Source: Nitrosomonas communis (lineage in GTDB: Bacteria > Pseudomonadota > Gammaproteobacteria > Burkholderiales > Nitrosomonadaceae). From it: 64,000 nt of DNA. Positions 36,893 through 49,489 of the stretch are shown piece by piece (position 1 is the stretch's first letter; every line of letters begins with the position of its first letter). The notes beneath the pieces were generated by a model. It was not told where the DNA came from, made no database searches, and was given only the letters and a program-made list of their open reading frames with translations. The position numbers and the translations under genes were made by a program. The stretch lies in the NCBI RefSeq assembly GCF_001007935.1, contig NZ_CP011451.1:1736001-1800000 (forward strand), written 5' to 3'.

Positions 36893-37499
36893 AATGCCCA
36901 TCATCTCCAATAAGAGTAACAAACGTATAGAAATTCATTTCTTTTCATTTGAAGCAGAAGAAATGCATAGGATCAAATTAGTAGAGCTTTGTTACTTGTT
37001 GCGTGGGTATGCTAGAGAGATAGGAAAGCGTCATACAATACGGCATTTGCATACATTTTCATGCTTAAAATAATAAAGGGGGCTACCATTGAATTAATAG
37101 AACTTGAGGTCGATAACCACTCGCTTCACTCTTGCTTTTTAAATTCATGGTTCTATAAATTAGACGAAAGCCTCCATTTTCAATACTTTTATAGCTGTTC
37201 CAGATTACTTGATTCGCCTTGCTACCGTTAAATAAAAAGCGTCCGCCAGGTTGCCAGTAACATTTATTCATACTGTCAGGTGCTCCGCAAGCTTATGCGG
37301 ATGCCGTTTGTCTCCCCATGCCAGGAACGAACAGTGGGTTTTTACATTATTCGTTGGCAACAGTGGCATTGCGGAACGATGATACGGAAAATGCAATCAT
37401 TGCGGATATGAGTTATCAGATTGCGACTCATCAAAGTACTGAGGAAACAAAGAAAGCCAGTGATTGTTGATTCGATGGCGCTAGCGGTAAGCATCACTT
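36893..37499. other. Intergenic region with weak protein-like relics
   Basis: About 600 bases. A minus-strand 62-codon frame (37083-37271) and a plus-strand open stretch (37259-37468, reading TENAIIADMSYQIATHQ) look mildly protein-like but lack start signals. I do not recognise them and cannot call a gene. Confidence 0.4.
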
Positions 37500-37602
37500 A
37501 TTCCATCTCTAAATCAAAACTGACTTTGTCGGCTTCACCTTGTCGTATGATGGGTACTGTCTGCGGCTCGCCTTCGCGTCATTCTTGATTTGGAAATGGA
37601 AT
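37500..37602. repeat. MITE-like repeat, copy 10, with TTA target duplication
   Basis: Full copy flanked by TTA at 37498-37500 and TTA at 37602-37604. Confidence 0.92.
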
Positions 37603-37859
37603 TAGCACAGCTGGCGTCAAGGTCAGCTTCATTGCCACCTTGATCCAGAAGCTGGCCAATGCCGAAGTTGCTGCGATAATAATCGAAAGTATGACCTACC
37701 GTTGGTTCAAGGAACCCTTTAGCCATATCCAGATCATAAATTCATATATTTTGTAACATGTGTGGCAAAAGTGTTGCAATTAGTCCAGAAACACTGCATT
37801 TAATACGTTATGCTAAAAGATTGGGGCAGTGCCATAAAACACAATATACACAAGGATTC

Positions 37860-39143
37860 GTGATAAATTCAGCCTTTTCTACCGTGACAGCCGACCAAGC
37901 CGCACCCTTGCACCAAGAATTCACCCAAGTAAGGAAAGATTCTGAAACGTTGTGTGCGCCTCTGGAAATCGAAGACTACGGCATTCAGACTATACCGGAT
38001 GTGAGCCCGCCTAAATGGCATCTGGCACATACTAGTTGGTTTTTTGAAACATTTCTTCTCAAACCATTTCTCAAGCATTATCAGGAATTTGATGAACACT
38101 ATGCACACTTGTTCAATTCCTACTATGAACAGATCGGAACGTATCATCCACGTCCGGAGCGAGGTCTGCTTTCCCGTCCGACGGTAAAGCAGGTATACGC
38201 ATACCGGCAGCATGTGGATGCTGCTATGTTGGTGCTATTAGCACAGGAAACGCTGCCAGATTATCCTGAAATCGTCCGGCGCTGCATCATCGGCCTACAT
38301 CATGAGCAGCAGCACCAGGAATTATTGCTGACCGATATCAAGCATATTTTTTCGTATAATCCGCTGCGCCCGGTGTACCGGGAGCTGCCAATCAGTAACA
38401 TAAATCATACCGCTGAGTTATCCTGGCATGAACAACCTGGTGGCATGTATGAGATTGGTGCTGACGCTGCTGGGCAGTTTGCATACGATAATGAAACTCC
38501 CCGGCATAAGATTTATCTCAGCTCCTTTCGCATCGCTTCGCGCCTTGTCACCAATGGTGAGTACCTGGAATTCATGCATGCAGGCGGTTACTACAATCCT
38601 GCTTACTGGCTGTCCGATGGCTGGAAGATTGTGCAAACTCAACACTGGCAGGCACCGTTGTATTGGGTAAAGCAGGATATGCAATGGTATGAAATGACGC
38701 TTGGGGGGGTGCGCAAACTCGATGTTCATGCACCGGTATCGCACGTCAGTCTGTACGAGGCGCATGCCTATGCCAACTGGTGCAATAAGCGTCTTCCAAA
38801 AGAGGCAGAGTGGGAGATCGTGGCGCGCCAACAACCGATTACCGGCAACCTGCGCGATGCTGGTTACCTGCAGCCAATGCCAGCTGATTTACAGGGACTG
38901 GCCCAATTTTATGGTGACGTCTGGGAATGGACCCAGTCAAGCTACTCACCCTATCCCGGCTACCGGGCAGATTCAGGCGCGCTCGGTGAATACAATAGCA
39001 AGTTTATGAGTAGTCAGGGGGTATTACGGGGTGGCTCATGCGTGACGCCGCAAAATCATATACGCGCTACTTACCGAAATTTTTTCTATCCTGGGGACCG
39101 CTGGCAATTCAGCGGTATCCGCCTAGCGGAGGACATCACATGA
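37860..39143 (+). CDS. egtB: Ergothioneine biosynthesis protein EgtB
   Basis: About 427 residues from GTG 37860, the normal length; ATG/other starts further upstream would add an unusual N-terminus. EgtB is a non-heme iron sulfoxide synthase joining a thiol donor to trimethylhistidine. The N-terminal DinB-like domain holds iron-ligand histidines in KWHLAHTSWFFE and HHEQQHQE, and the C-terminal half is an FGE-sulfatase domain (VLRGGSCVTPQNHIRATYRNFF). AAGG precedes the GTG. The stop overlaps the egtD start as ATGA. Confidence 0.92.
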   Translation: MINSAFSTVTADQAAPLHQEFTQVRKDSETLCAPLEIEDYGIQTIPDVSPPKWHLAHTSWFFETFLLKPFLKHYQEFDEHYAHLFNSYYEQIGTYHPRPERGLLSRPTVKQVYAYRQHVDAAMLVLLAQETLPDYPEIVRRCIIGLHHEQQHQELLLTDIKHIFSYNPLRPVYRELPISNINHTAELSWHEQPGGMYEIGADAAGQFAYDNETPRHKIYLSSFRIASRLVTNGEYLEFMHAGGYYNPAYWLSDGWKIVQTQHWQAPLYWVKQDMQWYEMTLGGVRKLDVHAPVSHVSLYEAHAYANWCNKRLPKEAEWEIVARQQPITGNLRDAGYLQPMPADLQGLAQFYGDVWEWTQSSYSPYPGYRADSGALGEYNSKFMSSQGVLRGGSCVTPQNHIRATYRNFFYPGDRWQFSGIRLAEDIT

Positions 39144-40114
39144 ATATCAGCAATGCCACATCCATCGCGTTTCATGATTATCACCCCAAGCCGGCTGATT
39201 TTTTTGTTGAGGTGATTGACGGCCTGTTACATCGCCCCAGGTCGATTCCGCCGAAATTTTTCTATAACGAGCGCGGCTCACAGCTCTTTGAGCAGATCAC
39301 CGGACTGCCCGAGTATTATCTGACGCGCACCGAGCAGGGTATCCTGGAGGAAAATGCCGAGGAGATTGCCCGCATCGTAGGACGCAATTGCTTGCTGATA
39401 GAACCAGGCAGTGGCAACTGTGAAAAAGTGCGTTTATTGCTCGATGCCCTGCAACCGCAAACTTATGTGCCTATGGATATCTCCCGGGATCACCTGCGCA
39501 AAGCAGCGGTTAATCTGTCGGCCGATTATCCCTGGCTGGATGTGCATGCATCCTGTATCGATTTTACCCAACCACTGGACTTGTCGTTTTGTCCTCCTGA
39601 TTCACAGCGCGTGGCATTTTTTCCGGGTTCAAGCATAGGCAATTTTGAACCAGATAGTGCGACCAGGTTTTTGGCACAGGTTGCCAACGTCGTGGGGCCG
39701 GGCGGAGGCATGCTGATTGGCGTAGATTTAAAAAAGGATCGGTGTATTCTCGATGCCGCTTACAATGACGCGACAGGCATCACTGCACAATTCAACCTCA
39801 ATCTCTTAAAACGTATTAATAGCGAACTCAACGCCGATTTCGATCTGAACCGCTTTACCCATCATGCTTTTTACAACGAGCCCAAGGGTCGTATTGAAAT
39901 GCATCTGATCAGCCAGTTACGGCAAGCTGTGCACATCGAACAACATACCATTGAATTCGTCAAAGGCGAAAGCATACATACCGAGAACTCTTATAAATAC
40001 ACTATCGAGGAATTCCAGGCACTCGCCATTCGGGCGGGTTTTATACCTGTTTACCTATGGACTGATGCCGATGCACTATTCAGTGTACAGTATTTTGAAA
40101 TCCCCGCATGTTAA
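39140..40114 (+). CDS. egtD: L-histidine N-alpha-methyltransferase EgtD
   Basis: 324 residues from ATG 39140, which overlaps the egtB stop by four bases. It trimethylates histidine with SAM to make hercynine, the EgtB substrate. Landmarks are PKFFYNERGSQLFEQIT, the SAM site EPGSGNCEKVRLLL and FFPGSSIGNF. The egtB-egtD pair with no egtA or egtC nearby is the common short ergothioneine operon of proteobacteria. The product is a cytoplasmic thiol antioxidant. Confidence 0.95.
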   Translation: MNISNATSIAFHDYHPKPADFFVEVIDGLLHRPRSIPPKFFYNERGSQLFEQITGLPEYYLTRTEQGILEENAEEIARIVGRNCLLIEPGSGNCEKVRLLLDALQPQTYVPMDISRDHLRKAAVNLSADYPWLDVHASCIDFTQPLDLSFCPPDSQRVAFFPGSSIGNFEPDSATRFLAQVANVVGPGGGMLIGVDLKKDRCILDAAYNDATGITAQFNLNLLKRINSELNADFDLNRFTHHAFYNEPKGRIEMHLISQLRQAVHIEQHTIEFVKGESIHTENSYKYTIEEFQALAIRAGFIPVYLWTDADALFSVQYFEIPAC

Positions 40115-40822
40115 TCTCATTGCATTGAATCCCTCGCCCATCTTCGAAGTGGGGATAATTTTATCTTCCGGAAAATAAGGCCAGAGAAGAATTTCATGCA
40201 ATTGTAAAAGGGAAGAAACTATTGGAGGTATTATTTTAGCCAGTAAAGCTGGATGCTCAAAATGGCTCCCAACGAAGACTTTAGTTCAAGAAAGTGTTAT
40301 CTGATTTTTATAAATTTTTTTGGTTTTCCTCTGTTGCAAAAGAAAGAGCGCTTTTACTTTCAAGTAATTTGCGAGAATAGATGTTAAAAATGAACATGGT
40401 GAGTGTTGAACCTACTCTACTGGCATGTTACTTTTGATGGTACTAAAAACGTTTGTCGCAATGAGGTGGCAAGACTTGAGCCTGTGGCTTATGTTTTTAC
40501 ATTACATAATATATTAGGCATATTTAATTATGTGAAAAATAGATTGCTGGGTTTTAGTTCTGTCGCCTTGCGCGGTTTCCCTGACTTGTCGGGCGCTGCC
40601 CGTCCGTCCCGAAGTCGCCAATACTTGCTCCGTGAAGCGCGCATTGCCAGCGCGTTGCGCCATTCGCTTCTTTTATCCGCCCTGACGCCAGTTCATAACA
40701 TAACAGCTTGCGGTCAGCTTTCTATCTGTTAGGAGAACCGTGGCTCGTTCTCCCTTTCTCCCTTCAGAGGAAAGTTGATTTTTATACTACCGCCGTACAT
40801 TATCGATATGAAGATGCCAATA
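40115..40822. other. Intergenic region with degenerate repeat
   Basis: About 700 bases. Contains the degraded copy of the second repeat family (40605-40745). The open frame at 40403-40732 runs through this and is not a gene. No other feature seen. Confidence 0.5.
40605..40745. repeat. Member of the second degenerate repeat family (degraded copy)
   Basis: Same orientation as the copy at 35223-35429. Shared landmarks are GCCAATACTT, CTTCTTTTATCCGCCCTGAC, CAGTTCATAACATAACAGCT and ACCGTGG. It has lost about 38 bases in the middle and has no open frame. Confidence 0.5.
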
Positions 40823-41146
40823 TTACATTCTAGTTGGAAAACATTGGTAGACATCGAAGCTGCGTCTTCCCTTATTAACCTCCGAAACAGGAACAATAGT
40901 ATCGCCATTAATTAACGCTGCTTCATTACGCGCAAGATCCGCTAGTTCATCTGCAACTTTTTCTTGATTACGGTTAAACACTATTTTACTGACTACTTTA
41001 GTTTCAACTCTGCCTATTTTTTTGCATGGCTGGACTGCTTTGGCTGAGTGCACCAAGCGTACCCCTTCGCCTTTGGAAGTAACCTTAACCCATGTACAGG
41101 AAGAGAGTATTAAACAACTAGCAACAGCAATAAGAATTTTTATCAT
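40823..41146 (-). CDS. DUF4156 family lipoprotein
   Basis: 107 residues. A signal peptide ends in the lipobox LSSC (Cys 17). The body matches the DUF4156 pattern: CKKIGRVETKV, a helix VADELADLARNEAALINGD and a C-terminal SFDVYQC, with two Cys likely disulfide-bonded. This fold resembles the sensor lipoprotein RcsF. Probably located in the outer membrane. Function unknown here. Confidence 0.75.
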   Translation of the reverse strand: MIKILIAVASCLILSSCTWVKVTSKGEGVRLVHSAKAVQPCKKIGRVETKVVSKIVFNRNQEKVADELADLARNEAALINGDTIVPVSEVNKGRRSFDVYQCFPTRM

Positions 41147-41223
41147 TACACTATCTCAGTTATAGGGAAAATTTTAATGAATAGTTTATTTGCAAAATAG
41201 GGCAATCCACATTTTTTTGGTTG

Positions 41224-42861
41224 TCAGATAATCGTTTTGCGCGAACGGAAGTGATTATAAGGATCGTTTACGTAGGTTCGCTTTATTTTTACGAGGTGGT
41301 GATAGCTTTTATCGAAATAAGTTTGGGTAGGCACTGAACTGTCTTTAAAGCTGATGAAAGCGCCTGAAGTATGGGGAATATCATAATCACGGCAAATCTC
41401 CATCCAGTCGAGCGCCTGGTTGACGCGGGTATACACATGGTTATTCTCACCTTCTCCTTTTTCTTTTTCAGTTTCATTCCACCAGGTTTGGTATTGTATG
41501 GTGAAGAGTTTATCCTTGTAAGGAAAGGCGCTTTTGTCTTTCTGCTCCAGGGTCATGACCTGCTGATAATAGCTGCCGGTAATAGCCCCTAAGGTAATAT
41601 AAGTAAAGAGTCCCAGCTGTTCGTTGCCGCTTAATACCAGTGGAGAAGTGAGACTTTCCAATAATTTATAGTGGCCTTCTGTGCCAAGCCTCTCTTTATT
41701 TACTAAACGTGAGGTGATTTTGTGGGGGGCCGGCTGGTCTTCATCAGGTGGAAATGGTGTGCCTTCCAGCCCCTGTTTCAGCAAATTCATATTGTGAAAC
41801 GAATAGCGATCCCAAGCACTCATCAGGTGATCGCCATAGGGTAAATCTTGGTACTTGCGCCCAGCTTTGCCCATTATGGTTACCTTGTAGGTGCTAGTGT
41901 GTCTAAAGTGTTTATCTACAAATTTTTGCAGACTATTTTCATCTCCTTCCCAGTAACCATACATCACGCAGTTGTGGCTTACAGTATGGGGATTAAAGTG
42001 CTCACCTTCGCTGGCATGTTTAGCCGCAATTTTCAGATTAGTCCCTACTAACTGGTTAGCGTCTGGCTGGGTGGAAGCAATGATTTTTTCCCATGTTTGC
42101 AACACATACAAGGTAGGTGTGGCATCGCGCAGAGCAAATAATTTGTTTTCAGGCACATAGTGGTATTTGTTCCACTCAATCTGAAACTTAATCATTTCAT
42201 CGGGCAGGTCAAAGGTTTCAATTACAAACTCGGTCACTATGCCGTAGCTGAAACCACCTCCACCTTTTATAGCCCACAGCAGTTCTCGATCGCCAACTAC
42301 TTCACTATTTATACTCAGCTCGCGTATGCTGCCATCGCCCAGCACCAGGGTAGCCCCTACGACACTTTCGCAGCACATGCCATGCTTGCGAGTCCAGGGA
42401 CCCCAGCCTCCTCCCATGGTATAGCCTGCTATGCACACGGTAGCGCAAGTGCCATGCGGAATCATGACTTCACATTTGGCCAGCTCCGTGGTTAGGCTCT
42501 GAAAGCGTATACCAGGCTGTATGCGAGCAATCTTGCGCTCACGATCAATTTCTACCTTATTCATCTTCGAGAGATCGAGCAGAATGGTATCAGTGCCGCT
42601 GCATTCTCCTTCATGATCATGCCCACCCGAGCGCACACGTAAAGGCAAAGCATGTTTACTGGTAAATTTAAACGCTACGCTTACCTGTTGAGCTGTCTCA
42701 CATAGCACAATAGCAGTAGGCATAAATTGGAAGAGACGGTTAAAAATATGACGATATTGGTCATATTTTTGCTGGTCTTGCGCACAGTTAAAAAGAATTT
42801 CGGGAGCTTCCATACCGTCTGAGCAGTAGGCCTCTTTAAGTTTTTCAATTCGGTCATGCAT
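41224..42861 (-). CDS. FAD-linked oxidase, berberine bridge enzyme-like
   Basis: 545 residues. The PCMH-type FAD domain holds RVRSGGHDHEG near residue 78, where the His is the usual covalent FAD attachment site, and GTCATVCIAGYTMGGGWG, which supplies the second (Cys) region in bicovalent members. The C-terminal BBE segment ends YNHFRSRKTI. Such enzymes oxidise sugars, alkaloids or phenolics with O2. No signal peptide. It is monocistronic and surrounded by long non-coding DNA, so the substrate cannot be inferred from neighbours. Confidence 0.85.
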   Translation of the reverse strand: MHDRIEKLKEAYCSDGMEAPEILFNCAQDQQKYDQYRHIFNRLFQFMPTAIVLCETAQQVSVAFKFTSKHALPLRVRSGGHDHEGECSGTDTILLDLSKMNKVEIDRERKIARIQPGIRFQSLTTELAKCEVMIPHGTCATVCIAGYTMGGGWGPWTRKHGMCCESVVGATLVLGDGSIRELSINSEVVGDRELLWAIKGGGGFSYGIVTEFVIETFDLPDEMIKFQIEWNKYHYVPENKLFALRDATPTLYVLQTWEKIIASTQPDANQLVGTNLKIAAKHASEGEHFNPHTVSHNCVMYGYWEGDENSLQKFVDKHFRHTSTYKVTIMGKAGRKYQDLPYGDHLMSAWDRYSFHNMNLLKQGLEGTPFPPDEDQPAPHKITSRLVNKERLGTEGHYKLLESLTSPLVLSGNEQLGLFTYITLGAITGSYYQQVMTLEQKDKSAFPYKDKLFTIQYQTWWNETEKEKGEGENNHVYTRVNQALDWMEICRDYDIPHTSGAFISFKDSSVPTQTYFDKSYHHLVKIKRTYVNDPYNHFRSRKTII

Positions 42862-43084
42862 CTGTTTTATATAAGTTAAAGGTTGCTTATAAATGAGATA
42901 ATTGATATTTCTGACTAACTATAAACAAGTACCAGATTCGGAGAAAAGGTAAGATATGAGCGACTGTGCGGTAAGCAATCATGTAAAAGCAATTAATACT
43001 AATATGCTTTTTAAATCGTGCAATGTACATTGTTCCCTTCTAATGCCATTCTTACAGGCGCGAACTAGGTATGCCTGCCAAGCA

Positions 43085-43187
43085 CTTCCATTTCTAAACC
43101 AAAACTGACTTTGTCAGTTTCACCTTGCCATATTATTGATACTGTCGGCGGCTCGCCTTCGCGTCATTTTTGAGTTGGCAATCGAAT
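43085..43187. repeat. MITE-like repeat, copy 11
   Basis: Full-length but diverged copy (GAGTTGGCAATCGAAT at the right end). No target duplication remains. Confidence 0.87.
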
Positions 43188-43903
43188 ACACCATGACTGA
43201 TAACCTTCACAACTTTGATTGAGTGAGATTGCACGTCAGCCGGACCGGAATGGTGAAGTCATACTAAAGTTGAGCTTTCAGCAATCTTGCTCTACTTTTT
43301 GTCATAAGTTATTTTTAATATCCCGAAATGCCTGCATGATGTATAAAATTTTATCTATTTACCAGAATAGGACATATTAATAACTGGGAAACTGTAACTT
43401 TAGCGCTGATCTCAAAAATTCATTCTCATCATATAATAAATATTAACTCAGAAAATGAACATTATCTATTATTGAAATTAGCATATGATTAATGTATGCC
43501 AAGAGCAAGCTGAATCATATTTGTTGAGAAACCATATTGCAATAATCTGAAATGAAATCCGGGAAAATGACTTCACCATTGCTGTTGGATGTAGTCAATA
43601 TTTCGGCTGTTGCTCGGTGTCAAGCTGGCTTTGCTTGTCATTCCTGGCAGGCTGCATGATTATAACTAGCTTTAACGTGATTCATGTGTTATGCATTAAA
43701 AATCATTTTGAATTCTTATCCTTTCTTTTGGTGAAAATTTTTCCATGATCGGATTAATAGTGGGCTAGCCAGATTACAAGGAAAATTATTTTCTTCGTGT
43801 TATGGTGGCGGGATACAGATGGTATGCTCGTGCATTGCATTATTGCCTGGTCATTAGTCATTCCCTGGCATCGGCATGTAATAAAGATGGGTTATTTCAT
43901 TAT

Positions 43904-43940
43904 GGCTCGCTTTCGTGCCAGTTTGATCTGGAGGTGGATG
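43904..43940. repeat. Fragment of the MITE-like repeat
   Basis: Right-half remnant reading GGCTCGCTTTCGTGCCAG, then TTTGATCTGGAGGTGGAT, aligned with the right end of the family. Confidence 0.6.
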
Positions 43941-44029
43941 TTTGATTTCAGGACGAATTAAGACCAATACGACATTGATATAGCCTTTTATCTTATTGAT
44001 GATACTTTTGTCCTAAAAAGGCTCCCAGT

Positions 44030-44704
44030 TTACACCAGTACACCATCAATCAGTTGCAAAACCCGTTCTGCCTGGTTGGCGAGTTGTGGATCATGCGTAA
44101 CGATGACAAGAGTAGCATTCACTTTGCGATTGAGCTCCAGCATTAAATTAAATACTCCTTCTGCGGTATGGCGGTCAAGATTGCCAGTAGGTTCATCGGC
44201 CAGCACGCAGGCTGGCTGAGTTACCAATGCTCGTGCTACGGCTGCCCGTTGACGCTCTCCTCCAGAAAGCTCACCAGGCGTATGAGTCAGGCGATGGCTC
44301 AGGCCGACGTGCTGCAGCATGTCCGCTGCGCGCTCCATCGCTTCTTGTTTATTCATGCGCCGTATCAGCAGTGGCATGGCCACGTTTTCCTGAGCGCTGA
44401 ACTCGGGAAGCAGATGGTGGAACTGGTAAATAAAACCAATTGAATGATTGCGCAATTGACACCTTTTTTCTTCGCTGATGGTGGTGAGACCTTGACCTAG
44501 CAGCAGAATCTCCCCTTTGCTCGGTGAGTCCAGTCCGCCCAGCAGATGCAGCAATGTACTTTTGCCCGAACCGGAGGCACCGACCACCGATACCATTTCG
44601 CCCCTGCTCAACGATAGGTTAACTCCTTGCAACACGGGCACTTCGAGCTTGCCCTGAAAGTAGCTTTTATAGAGATTTTTGCATGAAATGACGGTGTTAT
44701 TCAT
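44030..44704 (-). CDS. lolD: Lipoprotein-releasing system ATP-binding protein
   Basis: 224 residues. ABC ATPase with Walker [10 protein letters not shown], signature [15 protein letters not shown] and Walker [13 protein letters not shown]. With the LolC/E-type membrane protein encoded directly upstream (8-base overlap) it powers release of outer-membrane lipoproteins from the inner membrane to the LolA carrier. Confidence 0.93.
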   Translation of the reverse strand: MNNTVISCKNLYKSYFQGKLEVPVLQGVNLSLSRGEMVSVVGASGSGKSTLLHLLGGLDSPSKGEILLLGQGLTTISEEKRCQLRNHSIGFIYQFHHLLPEFSAQENVAMPLLIRRMNKQEAMERAADMLQHVGLSHRLTHTPGELSGGERQRAAVARALVTQPACVLADEPTGNLDRHTAEGVFNLMLELNRKVNATLVIVTHDPQLANQAERVLQLIDGVLV

Positions 44705-45944
44705 AGCGCAGTGCCTCTGCCGGATTAACTTTTGATGCGCGGTAGCTTGGGTAAAGCGTTGCGAGTAGTGTAAGCGTAAAGGATACCACTGCCACTGTCA
44801 CGATATCATCCAATTGTGGATCAGAGGGTATTTCGCTAATGTAGTAAACTTCCTGTGAGAGAAACTGAATGCTAAATAGTCGTTCTATGAACGCAACCAC
44901 TTCTCCCACGTTATAAGCCAGCAGCGTTCCACCAATGAGACCCAGCACTGTGCCCAGGACACCGATTAGGGTTCCCTGCACAATAAATATTTTCATAATG
45001 CTGCCAGGGCTGGCACCCAAGGTGCGCAGGATAGCGATATCCGGTTGCTTGTCAGTCACGGCCATGACCAGGGTTGAGACGATGTTGAAGGCTGCAACCG
45101 CGATGATTAATGCCAGAATCAACGACAACATGCGTTTCTCGATCTGAATCGCCCGGAAGTAATTAGCGTGCTGATGCGTCCAGTCAGTGATGTAGTTATC
45201 AGCAGAAACCATCAATGACAGTTCTTTTACCACCTGGGGCGCCTGAAACATATCCTTCAGCTTGAGCCGCACCCCCGATACCTGGTTAGGTTCCATGCGA
45301 TAGAGTTTCTGCGCATCTGCCATATGAATTAATGCTAAGCCAGAATCATATTCATAATGGCCGGCTTCAAATACGCTCGTTACGGTGAATTGTTTTAGAC
45401 GAGGTAACATCCCTGCAGGGGTTACTTGACCCTGTGGGGAGATCAGGACAATCTTATCGCCCGGAAATGCACCCAGGCTACGTGCCAGCTCGATACCAAT
45501 GGCAATATCGAATTCACCTGCTTTCAACTGATCAAGTTCACCCATCACCATCATTTGCGCGAAATCAGCTACGCGATTTTCATAGTCTGGCAAAATTCCA
45601 CGTACCATAATACCTCGTACTACCTGATTGTGAGAGAGCATGCCTTGCGCGCTGACATACGGGGCTGCTGCAATTACTTGCGGATGCTTGCTTGCCATGT
45701 CGGCAATTTGTTGCCAATTAGTTAAAGTACCGCTAATGGTGCTGATTTGAACATGTGAAGCAACACCGAGTATGCGTGAGCGGATTTCCTTATGAAAACC
45801 ATTCATGACTGACATGACCGTGATGAGTGCCGTCATGCCCAGCGTGATACCCAGCAAAGAAATCAAGGAAATAAAAGAGATGAAGTGATTACGCCGTTTT
45901 GCGCGTGTGTAGCGTAAGCCGATTAACAGTTCATAGAGGAACAC
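44697..45944 (-). CDS. lolC: Lipoprotein-releasing system permease
   Basis: About 415 residues from GTG 45944; this start gives [20 protein letters not shown], the family's usual N-terminus, and has AGGAAAA upstream. The longer frame to 46049 adds an atypical tail. One N-terminal membrane helix, a large periplasmic domain and three C-terminal membrane helices follow, the MacB/FtsX layout. It extracts mature lipoproteins together with LolD. Only one LolC/E-type gene is present, suggesting a homodimeric (LolF-like) or separately encoded partner. Confidence 0.92.
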   Translation of the reverse strand: MFLYELLIGLRYTRAKRRNHFISFISLISLLGITLGMTALITVMSVMNGFHKEIRSRILGVASHVQISTISGTLTNWQQIADMASKHPQVIAAAPYVSAQGMLSHNQVVRGIMVRGILPDYENRVADFAQMMVMGELDQLKAGEFDIAIGIELARSLGAFPGDKIVLISPQGQVTPAGMLPRLKQFTVTSVFEAGHYEYDSGLALIHMADAQKLYRMEPNQVSGVRLKLKDMFQAPQVVKELSLMVSADNYITDWTHQHANYFRAIQIEKRMLSLILALIIAVAAFNIVSTLVMAVTDKQPDIAILRTLGASPGSIMKIFIVQGTLIGVLGTVLGLIGGTLLAYNVGEVVAFIERLFSIQFLSQEVYYISEIPSDPQLDDIVTVAVVSFTLTLLATLYPSYRASKVNPAEALRYE

Positions 45945-46119
45945 GAATATTTTTCCTGGAGAAAATGAGATCTTATGGGCTATATATTCTAATGAAGCTG
46001 GGAAAGTAAATGTCAGGAAATTTCCAGAAAAAGTCTGAATTTTTGCCAAATTGCAGAAAGTACCTCTCGTCTTCAGTATAATTGATCAAGAGAAAACAGA
46101 ATTTGATGTGGTTGGTTTT

Positions 46120-48116
<1,997 letters not shown>

Positions 48117-48336
48117 GATTTACTAATTGGTAATAATGGCAATAAAAAAATAATCAAATAATGCTCGCTGGGAAAAGTGGCGCTGGATAAGATTAACTAT
48201 CCCCTACCTAATATCTTCTCAATTTTTATTTATCCCTACCGTTATAAACAAGCAGGCTGTTACTTTGAGCTGGAAAACCAGGAAGAAATTCATGAAGACC
48301 AACCTTACCTACTCATAGCATCTAGGGAAAACGTAA

Positions 48337-49380
48337 ATGAACATAGTAGAACTACTTGCCTTTGTGGTCAAGAATAATGCATCTGATTTGCATTTGTCTG
48401 CGGGTATGCCACCAATGATACGTGTACATGGTGATGTCCGGCGCATCAATCTGCCAGCCATGGAGCATAAAGATGTCCATGACATGATTTATGACATCAT
48501 GAATGATAGTCAGCGCAAATTCTATGAAGAGCATCTCGAATGCGATTTTTCTTTTGCCGTACCTAATCTTGCGCGTTTTCGAGTTAATGCATTCAATACT
48601 CATCGAGGTGCAGCTTCAGTCATGCGCACAATTCCATCAAAGGTGCTAACACTGGAGCAGATCAAAGCGCCCAAGATTTTTGCAGAAATTGCGCAGCAAC
48701 CGCGAGGCGTTGTGCTGGTAACAGGTCCAACCGGTTCGGGTAAGTCAACTACCCTGGCGGCAATGATCGACGATATTAATGAGAATCAGTATGGTCATAT
48801 TCTTACACTTGAGGATCCGATCGAGTTTGTTCATGAAAGTAAGAAATGCCTGATCAATCAACGTGAAATCGGAAAAGATAGCCATAGTTTCGCTAATGCA
48901 TTGCGTGCAGCTTTACGAGAAGACCCGGACATTATTTTAGTGGGTGAGATGCGAGATCTGGAGACGATTCGTTTGGCGTTGACAGCGGCAGAAACAGGTC
49001 ATTTGGTATTCGGTACCCTGCATACGAGTTCTGCCGCCAAAACCATTGATCGTATTATCGATGTGTTTCCTGCGGAGGAAAAGGAAATGGTTCGTGCCAT
49101 GCTATCGGAGTCCCTGCGGGCAGTGATCTCTCAGGCATTGTTGAAAACTAAAGATGGGACTGGCCGAGTGGCAGCGCATGAGATCATGATCGGTACCCCC
49201 GCCATCCGTAACCTGATCCGGGAAGGAAAAGTGGCTCAGATGTATTCAACTATTCAGACCGGTCAGAGTGTAGGAATGCAAACACTCGATCAAAACCTGG
49301 CTGATCTGGTGAAGCGTAATGTCGTTTCCATGGTGGAGGCAAGAGCCAAAGCTATGAACAAGGACAATTTTCGAAGTTAA
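48337..49380 (+). CDS. pilT: Type IV pilus retraction ATPase PilT
   Basis: 347 residues. Hexameric ATPase that retracts type IV pili. Walker A is GPTGSGKST, Walker B DIILVGEMRDLETI, the His box HLVFGTLHT, and the C-terminal AIRNLIREGK motif characteristic of PilT is present. GGGAAAAC lies before the ATG. A repeat copy now lies between this gene and pilU. Confidence 0.95.
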   Translation: MNIVELLAFVVKNNASDLHLSAGMPPMIRVHGDVRRINLPAMEHKDVHDMIYDIMNDSQRKFYEEHLECDFSFAVPNLARFRVNAFNTHRGAASVMRTIPSKVLTLEQIKAPKIFAEIAQQPRGVVLVTGPTGSGKSTTLAAMIDDINENQYGHILTLEDPIEFVHESKKCLINQREIGKDSHSFANALRAALREDPDIILVGEMRDLETIRLALTAAETGHLVFGTLHTSSAAKTIDRIIDVFPAEEKEMVRAMLSESLRAVISQALLKTKDGTGRVAAHEIMIGTPAIRNLIREGKVAQMYSTIQTGQSVGMQTLDQNLADLVKRNVVSMVEARAKAMNKDNFRS

Positions 49381-49387
49381 TATACCT

Positions 49388-49489
49388 AATCCATTTCTAA
49401 ATCAAAACTGGCTTTGTCGGCTTCACCTTGCCGTTTATTGAAACTGTCTACGGCTCGCCTTCGCGTCATTTTTGATTTAGAAATGGAAT
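49388..49489. repeat. MITE-like repeat, copy 13, between pilT and pilU, with TAA target duplication
   Basis: Near-full copy (one T missing at the left end) flanked by TAA at 49387-49389 and TAA at 49489-49491. It occupies most of the gap between the two pilus genes. Confidence 0.92.

Larger units (their letters stand above)
42862..44029. other. Long non-coding region with one repeat copy and one fragment
   Basis: About 1.17 kb. Contains repeat copy 11 (43085-43187) and a right-half fragment (43904-43940). The rest is AT-rich and holds no frame, RNA or motif that I can support. Weak inverted arms AGCCTTTTA / TAAAAAGGCT at 43982-44023 may end lolD transcription. Confidence 0.45.

Noticed and set aside
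36639..37073. 144-codon plus-strand frame
   Set aside because: Antisense to the 5' part of the cytochrome c peroxidase and has no family resemblance.
37259..37468. Open plus-strand stretch of about 69 codons
   Set aside because: Composition is mildly protein-like but there is no usable start and no family recognised.
40403..40732. 109-codon plus-strand frame
   Set aside because: Runs through a degenerate repeat copy and lacks a start signal.
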